Shown in pieces: positions 1 through 6,934 of a stretch of 10,021 nucleotides of DNA (the stretch's first letter is position 1; every line of letters starts with the position of its first letter). The notes under the pieces are model-generated. The model worked only from the letters and a program-made list of their open reading frames with translations, had not been told where the DNA came from and ran no database searches. The translations under genes and the position numbers were made by a program. The DNA is taken from the NCBI GenBank assembly GCA_000431275.1, contig HF989225.1, positions 8,276 through 18,296 on the forward strand. The letters are read 5' to 3'. The DNA comes from Prevotella sp. CAG:755 (GTDB lineage: Bacteria > Bacteroidota > Bacteroidia > Bacteroidales > Bacteroidaceae).

Positions 1-1201
1 CGAAGTCAGCGTCTGCCAGCCCGAGCCCATCAAGGCCGCCGGCAAACTCTGGCAGGACAGCCCGCTCGACGACTTGAAGACCTATGCTTCCTTCAAGCTC
101 CTCGACGCAGCCGCCTCGGCGCTCGACGACGCCTTCCGCCACACCGCCTTCGACTTCTACGGGCGCACGCTGAGCGGCCGCCAGCAGGAAAGCCCCGCAT
201 GGAAACGCGCCGTGAGCAGCGTCGAGGGCGTCCTGGGCGAAGCCGTCGGCCGGATGTATGTCGAGAAGTACTTCCCCGCCTCGTCCAAGGAACGCATGGT
301 CAAACTCGTGGCCAACCTGCAAAAAGCCCTCGGCCAGCGCATCGACGCGCAGACCTGGATGAGCGACGCCACCAAGCAGAAGGCGCACGAAAAGCTCAGC
401 ACCTTCATCGTCAAGGTCGGTTATCCCGACCAGTGGCGCGACTACTCGGCCCTGACCATCGACACGGCTTCCTATTGGGTCAACCTCTGCCGCGCCTCGG
501 AGTTCGAGCTGGCCTACATCATCGGCAAGAAGGTGAACAAACCCGTCGACCGCGCGGAATGGGGCATGACGCCGCAGACCGTCAACGCCTACTATAACCC
601 CACGACCAACGAGATTTGCTTCCCGGCCGGCATCTTGCAGCCCCCCTTCTTCGACGCGGCTGCCGACGACGCCATGAACTACGGCGCCATCGGCGTGGTG
701 ATCGGCCATGAGATGACCCACGGTTTCGACGACCAAGGCCGTCAGTTCGACAAGGACGGGAACCTGCGCGACTGGTGGACCAAGGAAGACGGCGAACGCT
801 TCAAGGCCAAAGCCCAGGTGATGGCCGACTTTTTCAGCCAGATCACGGTGCTCCCGGGACTGAAAGCCAACGGCGAGCTGACCCTCGGCGAGAACCTGGC
901 TGACCACGGAGGCCTCAAAGTGGCCTACCAGGCCTTCAAGAACGCCACGGCCGGCACGACGGACGAGGTCAAAGACGGATTCACGGCAGACCAGCGCTTC
1001 TTCATCGCCTATGCCAACGTATGGGCCGGCAACATCCGCGACGAACAAATCCGCGTCTACACCAAGAGCGACCCCCACTCGCTGGGCCGCTGGCGCGTCA
1101 ACGGCGCCCTGCCGCACATCGACGAGTGGTACACGGCCTTCGGCATCACCGAGAAAGACCCCCTCTTCGTGCCGAAAGCCGAACGCGTAGACATCTGGTA
1201 A
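1..1201 (+). CDS. M13 family zinc metallopeptidase (PepO/neprilysin-like), 5'-truncated
   Basis: This is the C-terminal 399 residues of a neprilysin-type endopeptidase; the reading frame is open from base 2, so the true start lies left of the window and the TTG at 74 is only an internal codon. Seen directly: the NAYY substrate-binding motif (fragment residues 195-198) followed by a FPAG..LQPPFF block, the zinc motif HEMTH (bases 707-721, residues 236-240), and ENLAD (bases 890-904) carrying the third zinc ligand Glu297. A late RWRVNG block matches the position of the substrate-binding Arg of the family, and the protein ends in Trp, as M13 enzymes usually do. M13 peptidases cleave short peptides; in Bacteroidales they are generally exported, often as lipoproteins, but the signal peptide is outside the window. 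All catalytic residues I can check are intact. metA follows after 14 bases, so the two are probably co-transcribed, with no obvious functional link. Confidence 0.96.
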   Translation, partial: EVSVCQPEPIKAAGKLWQDSPLDDLKTYASFKLLDAAASALDDAFRHTAFDFYGRTLSGRQQESPAWKRAVSSVEGVLGEAVGRMYVEKYFPASSKERMVKLVANLQKALGQRIDAQTWMSDATKQKAHEKLSTFIVKVGYPDQWRDYSALTIDTASYWVNLCRASEFELAYIIGKKVNKPVDRAEWGMTPQTVNAYYNPTTNEICFPAGILQPPFFDAAADDAMNYGAIGVVIGHEMTHGFDDQGRQFDKDGNLRDWWTKEDGERFKAKAQVMADFFSQITVLPGLKANGELTLGENLADHGGLKVAYQAFKNATAGTTDEVKDGFTADQRFFIAYANVWAGNIRDEQIRVYTKSDPHSLGRWRVNGALPHIDEWYTAFGITEKDPLFVPKAERVDIW

Positions 1202-1215
1202 AACACCCACGCACC

Positions 1216-2103
1216 ATGCCCCTGATCCTGCCTCACGGACTGCCGGCGGCCGAAACGCTCCGCCGCGAGGGTGCCGTCCTGCCGCCGGCCGCGCCTGAGG
1301 GAGTGCGTCCGCTGCGCGTCCTGCTGCTCAACCTGATGCCGCAAAAGGCCGTCACGGAACTCGACTTCGCCCGCATGCTCTGCGGATGCAGCGAGTGGGT
1401 GGAGCTCATCCCCGTGAAAATCCGGGGACAACGCTACAAGACCACCCCGCAGGCACACATGGACCGCTACTACACCGACATCGACGCCTTCGAGGCCGAC
1501 GGTGCCGACGGCCTCATCGTCACGGGTGCCCCGGTGGAGCACCTGCCCTTCGAGCAGGTACGCTACTGGCCGCAGCTCTGCCGCATCATGGACTGGGCGC
1601 AGCGCCGCGTCCGCTCGACGCTCTACGTCTGCTGGGGGGCGCAGGCCGCGCTCTACCACCGGTACGGCATCGCCAAACACGGCCTGCCCGCGAAGATGTT
1701 CGGCATCTTCGCGCAAAACGTGCTCGCCCCCGAAGAGCCCCTCTTCGACGGCATCGGCTCGCCCTTCGCCATGCCCAACAGCCGCCACACCGAAGTGCGC
1801 GCCGCCGAGTTCCCGGCTGACGCCGGCCTCCGGCTGGTGGCGGCCAGCAGCGAGTCGGGCGCAGGCGTGGCCGTCGCCGACGGCGGGCGTGCCATCTTCG
1901 ACGTGGGCCACTTGGAGTATGCCCCGCTCACGCTCGAAACCGAATGGCGCCGCGACCAAGCCAAGGGCCTCCCCATCGAGATGCCCCGCCACTACTATCA
2001 CGCCGACAGCCCCGAAGCGGGCGTCGACTACTCGTGGCGCGAGGCCGCCCTGCGCTTCTACGCCAATTGGATCACCCACTACGTGGCGCCCGGACGGCGA
2101 TGA
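1216..2103 (+). CDS. metA: Homoserine O-acyltransferase (MetA family), predicted to use acetyl-CoA
   Basis: This 295-residue cytoplasmic enzyme acylates the hydroxyl of L-homoserine, the first committed step of methionine synthesis. The start at ATG 1216 gives the family N-terminus (MPLILPHGLPA) and a normal length; longer upstream readings in this frame run into the peptidase gene. Visible motifs: LLNLMPQK (residues 37-44), TGAPVE (103-108), the nucleophile in CWGAQAAL (Cys139), and GHLEY with His232 and Glu234 completing the triad. In characterised MetA proteins the residue after TGAP(L/V) sets the donor: Gly in the E. coli succinyltransferase, Glu in the Bacillus cereus acetyltransferase. 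Here it is Glu108, so I infer homoserine O-acetyltransferase activity, which would feed direct sulfhydrylation. GHLEY differs from the GHPEY of E. coli by one residue. The gene follows the M13 peptidase by 14 bases without a visible promoter and is ended by the hairpin at 2135. Confidence 0.96.
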   Translation: MPLILPHGLPAAETLRREGAVLPPAAPEGVRPLRVLLLNLMPQKAVTELDFARMLCGCSEWVELIPVKIRGQRYKTTPQAHMDRYYTDIDAFEADGADGLIVTGAPVEHLPFEQVRYWPQLCRIMDWAQRRVRSTLYVCWGAQAALYHRYGIAKHGLPAKMFGIFAQNVLAPEEPLFDGIGSPFAMPNSRHTEVRAAEFPADAGLRLVAASSESGAGVAVADGGRAIFDVGHLEYAPLTLETEWRRDQAKGLPIEMPRHYYHADSPEAGVDYSWREAALRFYANWITHYVAPGRR

Positions 2104-2134
2104 CAGCCCGCCCGACGGCCACACGACTCCACAC

Positions 2135-2180
2135 AGCCGGAAAGACCCGCACGCAGCTTGGCCTTTCCGGCTTTTTCGTT
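2135..2180 (+). terminator. Rho-independent terminator after metA
   Basis: A perfect 10-bp inverted repeat (AGCCGGAAAG at 2135-2144 against CTTTCCGGCT at 2163-2172) encloses an 18-base loop and is followed by a T-rich run (2172-2176, then CGTT). It starts 32 bases after the metA stop codon. The loop is longer than usual, which lowers confidence a little. It overlaps the promoter elements of the next gene. Confidence 0.75.
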
Positions 2181-2187
2181 ACCTTTG
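2158..2187 (+). promoter_or_regulatory. Bacteroidetes-type promoter for the acetyltransferase gene
   Basis: TTG at 2158-2160 and TACCTTTG at 2180-2187 are separated by 19 bases, matching the Bacteroidetes primary sigma factor consensus (TTG, 19-21 bases, TAnnTTTG). Transcription would start near 2192-2195, giving an A-rich leader of about 25 bases (AAAATATAAACC is visible) before the ATG at 2219. This is the only candidate in the window with both boxes at proper spacing. Confidence 0.8.
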
Positions 2188-2218
2188 CGACTGGAAAATA
2201 TAAACCAAGGACAGTGAC

Positions 2219-2800
2219 ATGAAAACCGAATTCGAGAAAATGAGGAGCGGGGAATTCTATTCCTTTGCCGACCCGGAAGTGGCCGAGAGCCTGCGGCACG
2301 GAAAAGAACGCAGCGCCCGCCTGCGCACGATGACCATCTACTCGCCCGGCTACCGCGACGCCATCGAGGTCCTCATCCCCGGCCTGCCCGCCACGGCCAC
2401 AGTCATGCCGCCCGTCTTCTGCGACCACGGCAACGGCCTGCACATCGGCGAGCATACGTTCATCAACAGCGGCTGCACCTTTCTTGACGGTGCCGACATC
2501 TTCATCGGCCGCCACGTGCTCATCGGGCCCAACTGCCAGTTCTACACACCCAACCACCCGATGGACTACCGCCTGCGCCGCAACGACGTGGAAACCTGCC
2601 ACCCCATCCGCATCGGCGACGACAGCTGGCTGGGCGGCGGCGTGGTGGTCCTGCCGGGCGTGACGATAGGCGCACGCTGCGTCATCGGGGCCGGCAGTGT
2701 CGTGACACGCGACATCCCCGACGATTCCGTGGCCGTAGGCAACCCGGCCCGCGTTGTCCGCCGCCTTGCCACGCCCTCCGGCCCGGCATCCGAGGCATAA
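2219..2800 (+). CDS. Sugar O-acetyltransferase, maltose/galactoside acetyltransferase type (left-handed beta-helix)
   Basis: This 193-residue cytoplasmic enzyme belongs to the LacA/Maa/NodL group, which moves acetyl from acetyl-CoA to a sugar hydroxyl. Residues 4-35 form the short helical Mac domain (EFEKMRSGEFYSF). From about residue 60 come hexapeptide repeats of the left-handed beta-helix (IGEHTFINSGC, IGRHVLIGPNC, and later IGDDSWLGGGVVVLPGVTIG and IGAGSVVTRDIP). His113 in NHPMDYRLR aligns with the catalytic His of LacA (GHPVHHELR). The end (VAVGNPARVVRR) is the usual C-terminus, with about ten extra residues. The start at 2219 fits both the Mac domain and the promoter just upstream. The real acceptor sugar cannot be read from sequence. 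Flanked by a terminator/promoter on the left and another -7 box on the right, the gene appears to be a single-gene unit. Confidence 0.94.
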   Translation: MKTEFEKMRSGEFYSFADPEVAESLRHGKERSARLRTMTIYSPGYRDAIEVLIPGLPATATVMPPVFCDHGNGLHIGEHTFINSGCTFLDGADIFIGRHVLIGPNCQFYTPNHPMDYRLRRNDVETCHPIRIGDDSWLGGGVVVLPGVTIGARCVIGAGSVVTRDIPDDSVAVGNPARVVRRLATPSGPASEA

Positions 2801-2859
2801 AAACACCGGGAAACTGCATTTTTTGCCCTACATCAAGCCCCCGAACCGCCGCAGATGCT

Positions 2860-2867
2860 TATCTTTG
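2860..2867 (+). promoter_or_regulatory. Probable -7 box of the GH20-sulfatase unit
   Basis: TATCTTTG matches the Bacteroidetes -7 consensus TAnnTTTG exactly and lies in the 225-base gap after the acetyltransferase. No TTG is found 19-21 bases upstream, so the -33 element is weak or absent; the nearest TTG (2823-2825) is too far. If used, transcription begins near 2873 and the leader before the GH20 start is about 150 bases. Confidence 0.6.
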
Positions 2868-2872
2868 CCCCA

Positions 2873-3025
2873 AGAAGAACCATGCTGCCCCCACCAGGCG
2901 TGCCACGCACGCGTGCCGCTCACTGCGGGCGCAGCGACAGGAATTCTTGTCAGCCTCATAGAAAACACCGGCACTGCGACCGAAAAACAGACCACATAAC
3001 ACAAATCAACCATATCTCATCGCTT
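2873..3025 (+). other. GC-rich structured leader upstream of the GH20 gene
   Basis: The stretch between the -7 box and the GH20 start contains short inverted repeats. GCGTG (2898-2902), CACGC (2904-2908) and GCGTG (2911-2915) allow two mutually exclusive pairings, and the second is part of a 10-base palindrome GCACGCGTGC (2907-2916). CTGCG/CGCAG (2923-2927, 2930-2934) can form a further 5-bp hairpin. No T-tract follows, so it is not an obvious attenuator, and I recognise no riboswitch family. An in-frame ATG at 2882 would extend GH20 by 48 mainly polar, basic residues; I regard this as non-coding because the signal peptide begins at 3026. Confidence 0.3.
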
Positions 3026-4993
3026 ATGAAAAAAATCAACCGAATCTGGCTGGCGGCCGCCCTTTTCCTGCTCTCCGCCGCCGGGCTCAACGCCCAAGTC
3101 AACCCCAAGCCCTTCGTCATCCCCGAACTGAAAACATGGACGGGCGAGACGGGGCAGTTCGTCCCCACCACGTCGACGCGCATCGTCTATCCCAAAGGCT
3201 CGGCCGAACTTGAAAAAGTGGCCAAAGCCTTGCAGGCCGACTATGCCGACATGTTCGGCACACGCCTCGAAGTGGCCACCGGAAAAGGCAAGGCCGGCGA
3301 CATCGTCCTCGCCCTGCGCAAGGACAAGAAGCTCGGCGCCGAAGGCTACCGCATGAGCGTCAGCGACCGCGCCGTCCTCGACGCCCCCACCCCGACGGGC
3401 GTCTACTGGGCCACCCGCACCCTGCTCCAAATCAGCGAGCAGAGCGACAACCACGCCCTCCCCTGCGGCGACGTCCGCGACTGGCCCGACTATGCCATGC
3501 GCGGCTTCATGATCGACTGCGCCCGCAAGTTCTTCCCCATCGACTACCTCCGCGACTACGTGAAAATCATGTCGTACTACAAGATGAACACGTTCCAAGT
3601 CCATCTCAACGACAACGGTTTCAAACAATACTTCAAGAACGACTGGGACCGCACCTACGCCGCTTTCCGCCTCGAAAGCGACTACTTCCCCGGCCTGACA
3701 GCACGCGACGGCCACTACACGAAGCAGGAGTTCCGCGACCTGCAGCTCATGGCCCAGGACCGCTGCGTCGAAATCATCCCCGAAATCGACGTGCCCGCCC
3801 ACTCGCTGGCCTTCTCCCACTTCCGCCCCGAGGTGGGGAGTGAGAAATACGGCATGGACCACCTCGACCTCTTCAACCCGGCCACGTACAACCTCATCGA
3901 CAGCGTGTTCGACGAATACCTCAAAGGCCCCGACCCCGTGTTCATCGGTCCGCGCGTACACGTCGGTACGGACGAATACTCAAACGCCGACACGGCCGTC
4001 GTCGAGAAGTTCCGCGCCTTCACCGACCACTACATCCGCAAGGTCGAGAGCTATGGCAAGCAGGCCATGGTCTGGGGCGCGCTCACCCATGCCAAGGGCA
4101 AGACACCCGTCAAGTCCGAAAACGTCATCATGAACTGCTGGTACAACGGCTATGCCGAACCCAAAGACATGGCCAAGCAGGGCTACAAGCTCATCAGCAT
4201 CCCCGACGGCTACGTCTACATCGTCCCCGCCGCCGGCTACTACTATGACTACCTCAACTTGCAGATGCTCTACGACCAGTGGTCGCCCGCCGTCATCGGC
4301 AATGTCAAGTTCGACGAAGGCGACCCCGTGCTCATGGGCGGCATGTTCGCCGTGTGGAACGACCACGTAGGCAACGGCATCTCGACCAAGGACGTCCACG
4401 ACCGCACCTTCCCCGGCGTACAGGTCATCGCCGCCAAGGCATGGAACGGTAACGGCAAGACGACTGTGCCCTTCGACACCTTCAACAAGCAGCGCCTCAC
4501 CCTGAGCGAGGCCCCGGGCGTCAACCTCGCAGGACGCATCGGCAAGGGCAAGGGCCTCGTCTTCGAAAAAGCCACCGTCAGCGCCGGCGAAACCCTCCCC
4601 TACGAGGAAGTAGGCTACGGCTACCGCGTGGAGTTCGACCTCGACGGCACGGCCCAGAAACCCGGCACCGAGCTCTTCCGCTCGAAGACAGCCGTATTCT
4701 ACCTCGCCGACCCCGTGCGCGGCATGCTCGGCTTCGCCCGCGACGGCTACCTCAACCAGTTCTCTTATCCCGTGCCCGCAGGACGGAATAGCCACATCGC
4801 CATCGAGGGCGACAACCGCGAGACACGCCTCTACATCGACGGCAAACTCGTTGAGACCCTCGACATCATGCCCATCTACTTCGGCAAGGGCGCCAAGGAC
4901 GGCATGAACTACGTCCGCACCCTAGTCTTCCCGCTCCGCACGGCCGGACAGTTCGCCGGCAGCGTGACGAACCTGAAAGTCTACAACAAATAA
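3026..4993 (+). CDS. Secreted GH20 beta-N-acetylhexosaminidase with C-terminal LamG-like domain
   Basis: This 655-residue exo-glycosidase family removes terminal beta-GlcNAc or GalNAc by substrate-assisted catalysis through an oxazolinium intermediate. The start at 3026 opens a clear Sec signal peptide (MKK, hydrophobic LAAALFLLSAAG, cleavage near LNAQ), with no lipobox Cys, so the protein should be soluble in the periplasm or beyond. Residues ~30-150 are the GH20b-type N-terminal domain. The catalytic barrel starts near W153 (WPDYAMRGFMIDCARKFF) and includes VHLNDNG, EIIPEIDVPAH and the catalytic pair Asp316-Glu317 in HVGTDEY; W473 lies near its end. Residues ~510-655 (from GLVFEKATV, with LYIDGKLVE) look like a LamG/concanavalin-type module. 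The GTDEY form differs from the GGDE of classical hexosaminidases, so linkage or aglycone preference may differ, and a lacto-N-biosidase-like specificity cannot be excluded. The sulfatase follows after 43 bases, indicating co-transcription and action on sulfated HexNAc glycans. Confidence 0.94.
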   Translation: MKKINRIWLAAALFLLSAAGLNAQVNPKPFVIPELKTWTGETGQFVPTTSTRIVYPKGSAELEKVAKALQADYADMFGTRLEVATGKGKAGDIVLALRKDKKLGAEGYRMSVSDRAVLDAPTPTGVYWATRTLLQISEQSDNHALPCGDVRDWPDYAMRGFMIDCARKFFPIDYLRDYVKIMSYYKMNTFQVHLNDNGFKQYFKNDWDRTYAAFRLESDYFPGLTARDGHYTKQEFRDLQLMAQDRCVEIIPEIDVPAHSLAFSHFRPEVGSEKYGMDHLDLFNPATYNLIDSVFDEYLKGPDPVFIGPRVHVGTDEYSNADTAVVEKFRAFTDHYIRKVESYGKQAMVWGALTHAKGKTPVKSENVIMNCWYNGYAEPKDMAKQGYKLISIPDGYVYIVPAAGYYYDYLNLQMLYDQWSPAVIGNVKFDEGDPVLMGGMFAVWNDHVGNGISTKDVHDRTFPGVQVIAAKAWNGNGKTTVPFDTFNKQRLTLSEAPGVNLAGRIGKGKGLVFEKATVSAGETLPYEEVGYGYRVEFDLDGTAQKPGTELFRSKTAVFYLADPVRGMLGFARDGYLNQFSYPVPAGRNSHIAIEGDNRETRLYIDGKLVETLDIMPIYFGKGAKDGMNYVRTLVFPLRTAGQFAGSVTNLKVYNK

Positions 4994-5036
4994 AAGACAC
5001 CCTCTGAGGGATACTGTTTTACCTTTAATCTGATTT

Positions 5037-6824
5037 ATGAACAAGACACTCCTCTCAGCTCTCGCACTTGCTCCCGCCTGCGCCTACTCCGCAGACGGGA
5101 GCACTGCGGAGAGAGCCCCGAACATCGTGCTCATCATGTGCGACGACATGGGCTTCTCCGATCTCGGCTGCTACGGCGGCGAAGTGCAGACCCCCAACAT
5201 CGACCGGCTGGCCGAACAGGGTTGCCGCTTCTCCCAGTTCAAGAACACCGGACGCAGCTGCCCGAGCCGTGCCTCGCTCATGACGGGCTACTATGCCCAC
5301 GAGGCCGGCCTCGGATGGATGACCGCAGTAGACGAACACCGCCCCGGCTACCGCGGCCAGATTGCCGCCAACATCCCCACCCTGGCCGAGGTGATGAAGC
5401 AGAACGGCTACGCCACCTATATGGCTGGGAAATGGCACCTGACCGTAGACGGAGCTTTCGGCAAGCCGAACGGCAGCTACCCCGTGCAGCGCGGTTTCGA
5501 CCGGCACTACGGTTCGCTGACCGGCGGCAGCAGCTACTACACACCGGTCTACGTGTACGACGGCCTCGAACCCGTCAACAAGTTCCCGGACGACTACTAC
5601 TATACGACAGCCCTCACGGACTCAGCCGTAAGTTTCATCCGGCATCACGAAGCAGCGCGACCCATGTTCCTCTACGTGGCCCACTACGCGCCCCATATCC
5701 CTCTCCAAGCCCCGCAAGACCGTGTGAACAAATGCCTGCCCCGCTACCGGGTGGGCTACGACGTCCTGCGCCAACAGCGCTTCGAACGGCAAAAGGAACT
5801 CGGGCTTTTCCCTGACACACTCGAACTCCCGATCTACGACAAGGAGTTCAGCGGCAACCGCCCGGCATGGGAGGAACTCACCGCCGAGCAACGCACGAAG
5901 TGGACCAACGACATGGCCACCTACGCCGCCATGATCGAAATCGTCGACGACGGTATCGGGGAAATTGTCAACGCCCTCAGCGAGAAAGGGATGCTCGAAA
6001 ATACGGTTTTCATCCTGCTTAGCGACAACGGAGCCACAGACGAGGCGGGCTTCATCGGACGCCTGATGGCCGACCTGAGCAACACGCCCTATCGGAACTA
6101 CAAACAGAAATGCTTCAACGGCGGCACGAGCTCACCGCTCATCATCACCTACGGAGACCCGGCCAAGAACAAACTCGCCGGGAAGTGGACTGCGCAACAG
6201 GCACACATCATCGACATCCTGCCCACCTGTGTGGACCTCGCCGACGGCACCTATCCCACCACCTACAAGGAGGGGAAAGCCCTGCCCGGCGAGAGCCTCA
6301 TTCCAGCCATTGAGGGCGCCGAGCCCCATGACCGCGAACTCTACTTCGAGCACCAAGGCTCGTGCGCCGTCATCGAGGGAGACTGGAAGCTGGTGCGCGG
6401 CACGAAGGACGAGGACTGGCAACTGGTCGACCTTGTCAACGACCCGTTCGAACAGGAACACGCCCTCTCGCGCACGACGGCCAAGCTCATGACGACGCTC
6501 AGGACCGACTGGCAGAAGTGGGCCAGCACCCACAACGTCATGCCGCTCGAAGACAAACCGTGGGGTACGCGCATCAATTACTACAAGAGCCTCTATCCCG
6601 ACCAGGACGGCATCGACGACGTGCCCACAGGCATCAGCCAGATCGAGGACGGCACCGGAGCCCTGCCCCTGACGCGCGACGAACTGCGGAAGATGGCCAA
6701 AGAGCATGTGTCGGTCTACGACCTGCTCGGCAAACGGGTGAACGACATCTCGGCCACGCCCGACGGCATCTACATCGTCAAGACGGCGTCGTCAGCCGCC
6801 TACAAGGTGCACCTCAGCGATTGA
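5037..6824 (+). CDS. Secreted S1-family sulfatase with T9SS-like C-terminal tail
   Basis: This 595-residue formylglycine-dependent sulfatase hydrolyses sulfate esters. After a hydrophobic signal (MNKTLLSALALAPACAYSA; APAC is a poor lipobox) the enzyme opens with NIVLIMCDDMGFSDLGCYGG, where Asp36 and Asp37 bind calcium. The formylglycine motif is CPSR (Cys75-Arg78) in SCPSRASLMTG, the Cys type that needs an anaerobic SME or FGE. Further active-site elements are GKWHL (Lys132, His134), AHYAPH (His216, His220) and SDNGA (Asp330, Asn331). The sequence after the catalytic Cys (HEAGLGWM, GYRG, TIPTLAEV-like) resembles the S1_4 arylsulfatase subfamily, though I cannot confirm the subfamily. Residues ~557-595 (VSVYDLLGKRV, GIYIVK) look like the end of a type IX secretion sorting domain. 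Placed 43 bases behind GH20, it probably removes a sulfate that blocks HexNAc or galactose release; the sulfate position is unknown. The unit ends at the 6843 terminator. Confidence 0.94.
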   Translation: MNKTLLSALALAPACAYSADGSTAERAPNIVLIMCDDMGFSDLGCYGGEVQTPNIDRLAEQGCRFSQFKNTGRSCPSRASLMTGYYAHEAGLGWMTAVDEHRPGYRGQIAANIPTLAEVMKQNGYATYMAGKWHLTVDGAFGKPNGSYPVQRGFDRHYGSLTGGSSYYTPVYVYDGLEPVNKFPDDYYYTTALTDSAVSFIRHHEAARPMFLYVAHYAPHIPLQAPQDRVNKCLPRYRVGYDVLRQQRFERQKELGLFPDTLELPIYDKEFSGNRPAWEELTAEQRTKWTNDMATYAAMIEIVDDGIGEIVNALSEKGMLENTVFILLSDNGATDEAGFIGRLMADLSNTPYRNYKQKCFNGGTSSPLIITYGDPAKNKLAGKWTAQQAHIIDILPTCVDLADGTYPTTYKEGKALPGESLIPAIEGAEPHDRELYFEHQGSCAVIEGDWKLVRGTKDEDWQLVDLVNDPFEQEHALSRTTAKLMTTLRTDWQKWASTHNVMPLEDKPWGTRINYYKSLYPDQDGIDDVPTGISQIEDGTGALPLTRDELRKMAKEHVSVYDLLGKRVNDISATPDGIYIVKTASSAAYKVHLSD

Positions 6825-6842
6825 GGCCCGCACCCTGACGCA

Positions 6843-6880
6843 CGAAAAATCCCACTCCGGAAACTGAGTGGGATTTTTCG
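6843..6880. terminator. Bidirectional Rho-independent terminator
   Basis: A perfect 15-bp inverted repeat (CGAAAAATCCCACTC at 6843-6857 against GAGTGGGATTTTTCG at 6866-6880) with an 8-base loop carries an A-tract on the left arm and a T-tract on the right arm, so it can act on either strand. It sits 18 bases after the sulfatase stop and 54 bases past the stop of the converging minus-strand phosphoesterase gene. Confidence 0.92.
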
Positions 6881-6934
6881 TTTGTGTGCGCCCCTTTCCG
6901 CAAGGAGTCGGCGTCGCCCCGGCGCGGCAGCGTG

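Noticed and set aside
1057..2124. Long minus-strand open frame (355 codons) opposite metA
   Set aside because: It lies antisense to a clear metA gene, has no recognisable domain or signal, and is explained by the high GC third-position bias that removes stop codons.
2072..2806. Minus-strand open frame opposite the acetyltransferase gene
   Set aside because: It covers the terminator, promoter and the whole acetyltransferase; composition is that of an antisense shadow.
2782..2824. Terminator after the acetyltransferase (CCCGG/CCGGG then T-run at 2819-2824)
   Set aside because: Only a 5-bp stem with a 19-base loop that includes coding sequence, and eight bases separate it from the T-run; too weak to call.
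2855..3025. N-terminal extension of GH20 from ATG 2855 or 2882
   Set aside because: It would bury the signal peptide behind 48-57 mainly polar residues, and the first of these starts overlaps the -7 box.
3017..3961. Minus-strand open frame (314 codons) opposite the GH20 gene
   Set aside because: Low-complexity Val/Glu/Gly/Ala/His composition of a shadow frame, antisense to well-conserved GH20 motifs.
3980..4795. Minus-strand open frame (271 codons) opposite the second half of GH20
   Set aside because: Same shadow composition; no motif, no promoter box and no independent start signal.
5020..5027. TACCTTTA as a promoter for the sulfatase alone
   Set aside because: The last base deviates from TAnnTTTG, no TTG lies at the right distance, and it sits about 10 bases before the start codon; co-transcription with GH20 is simpler.
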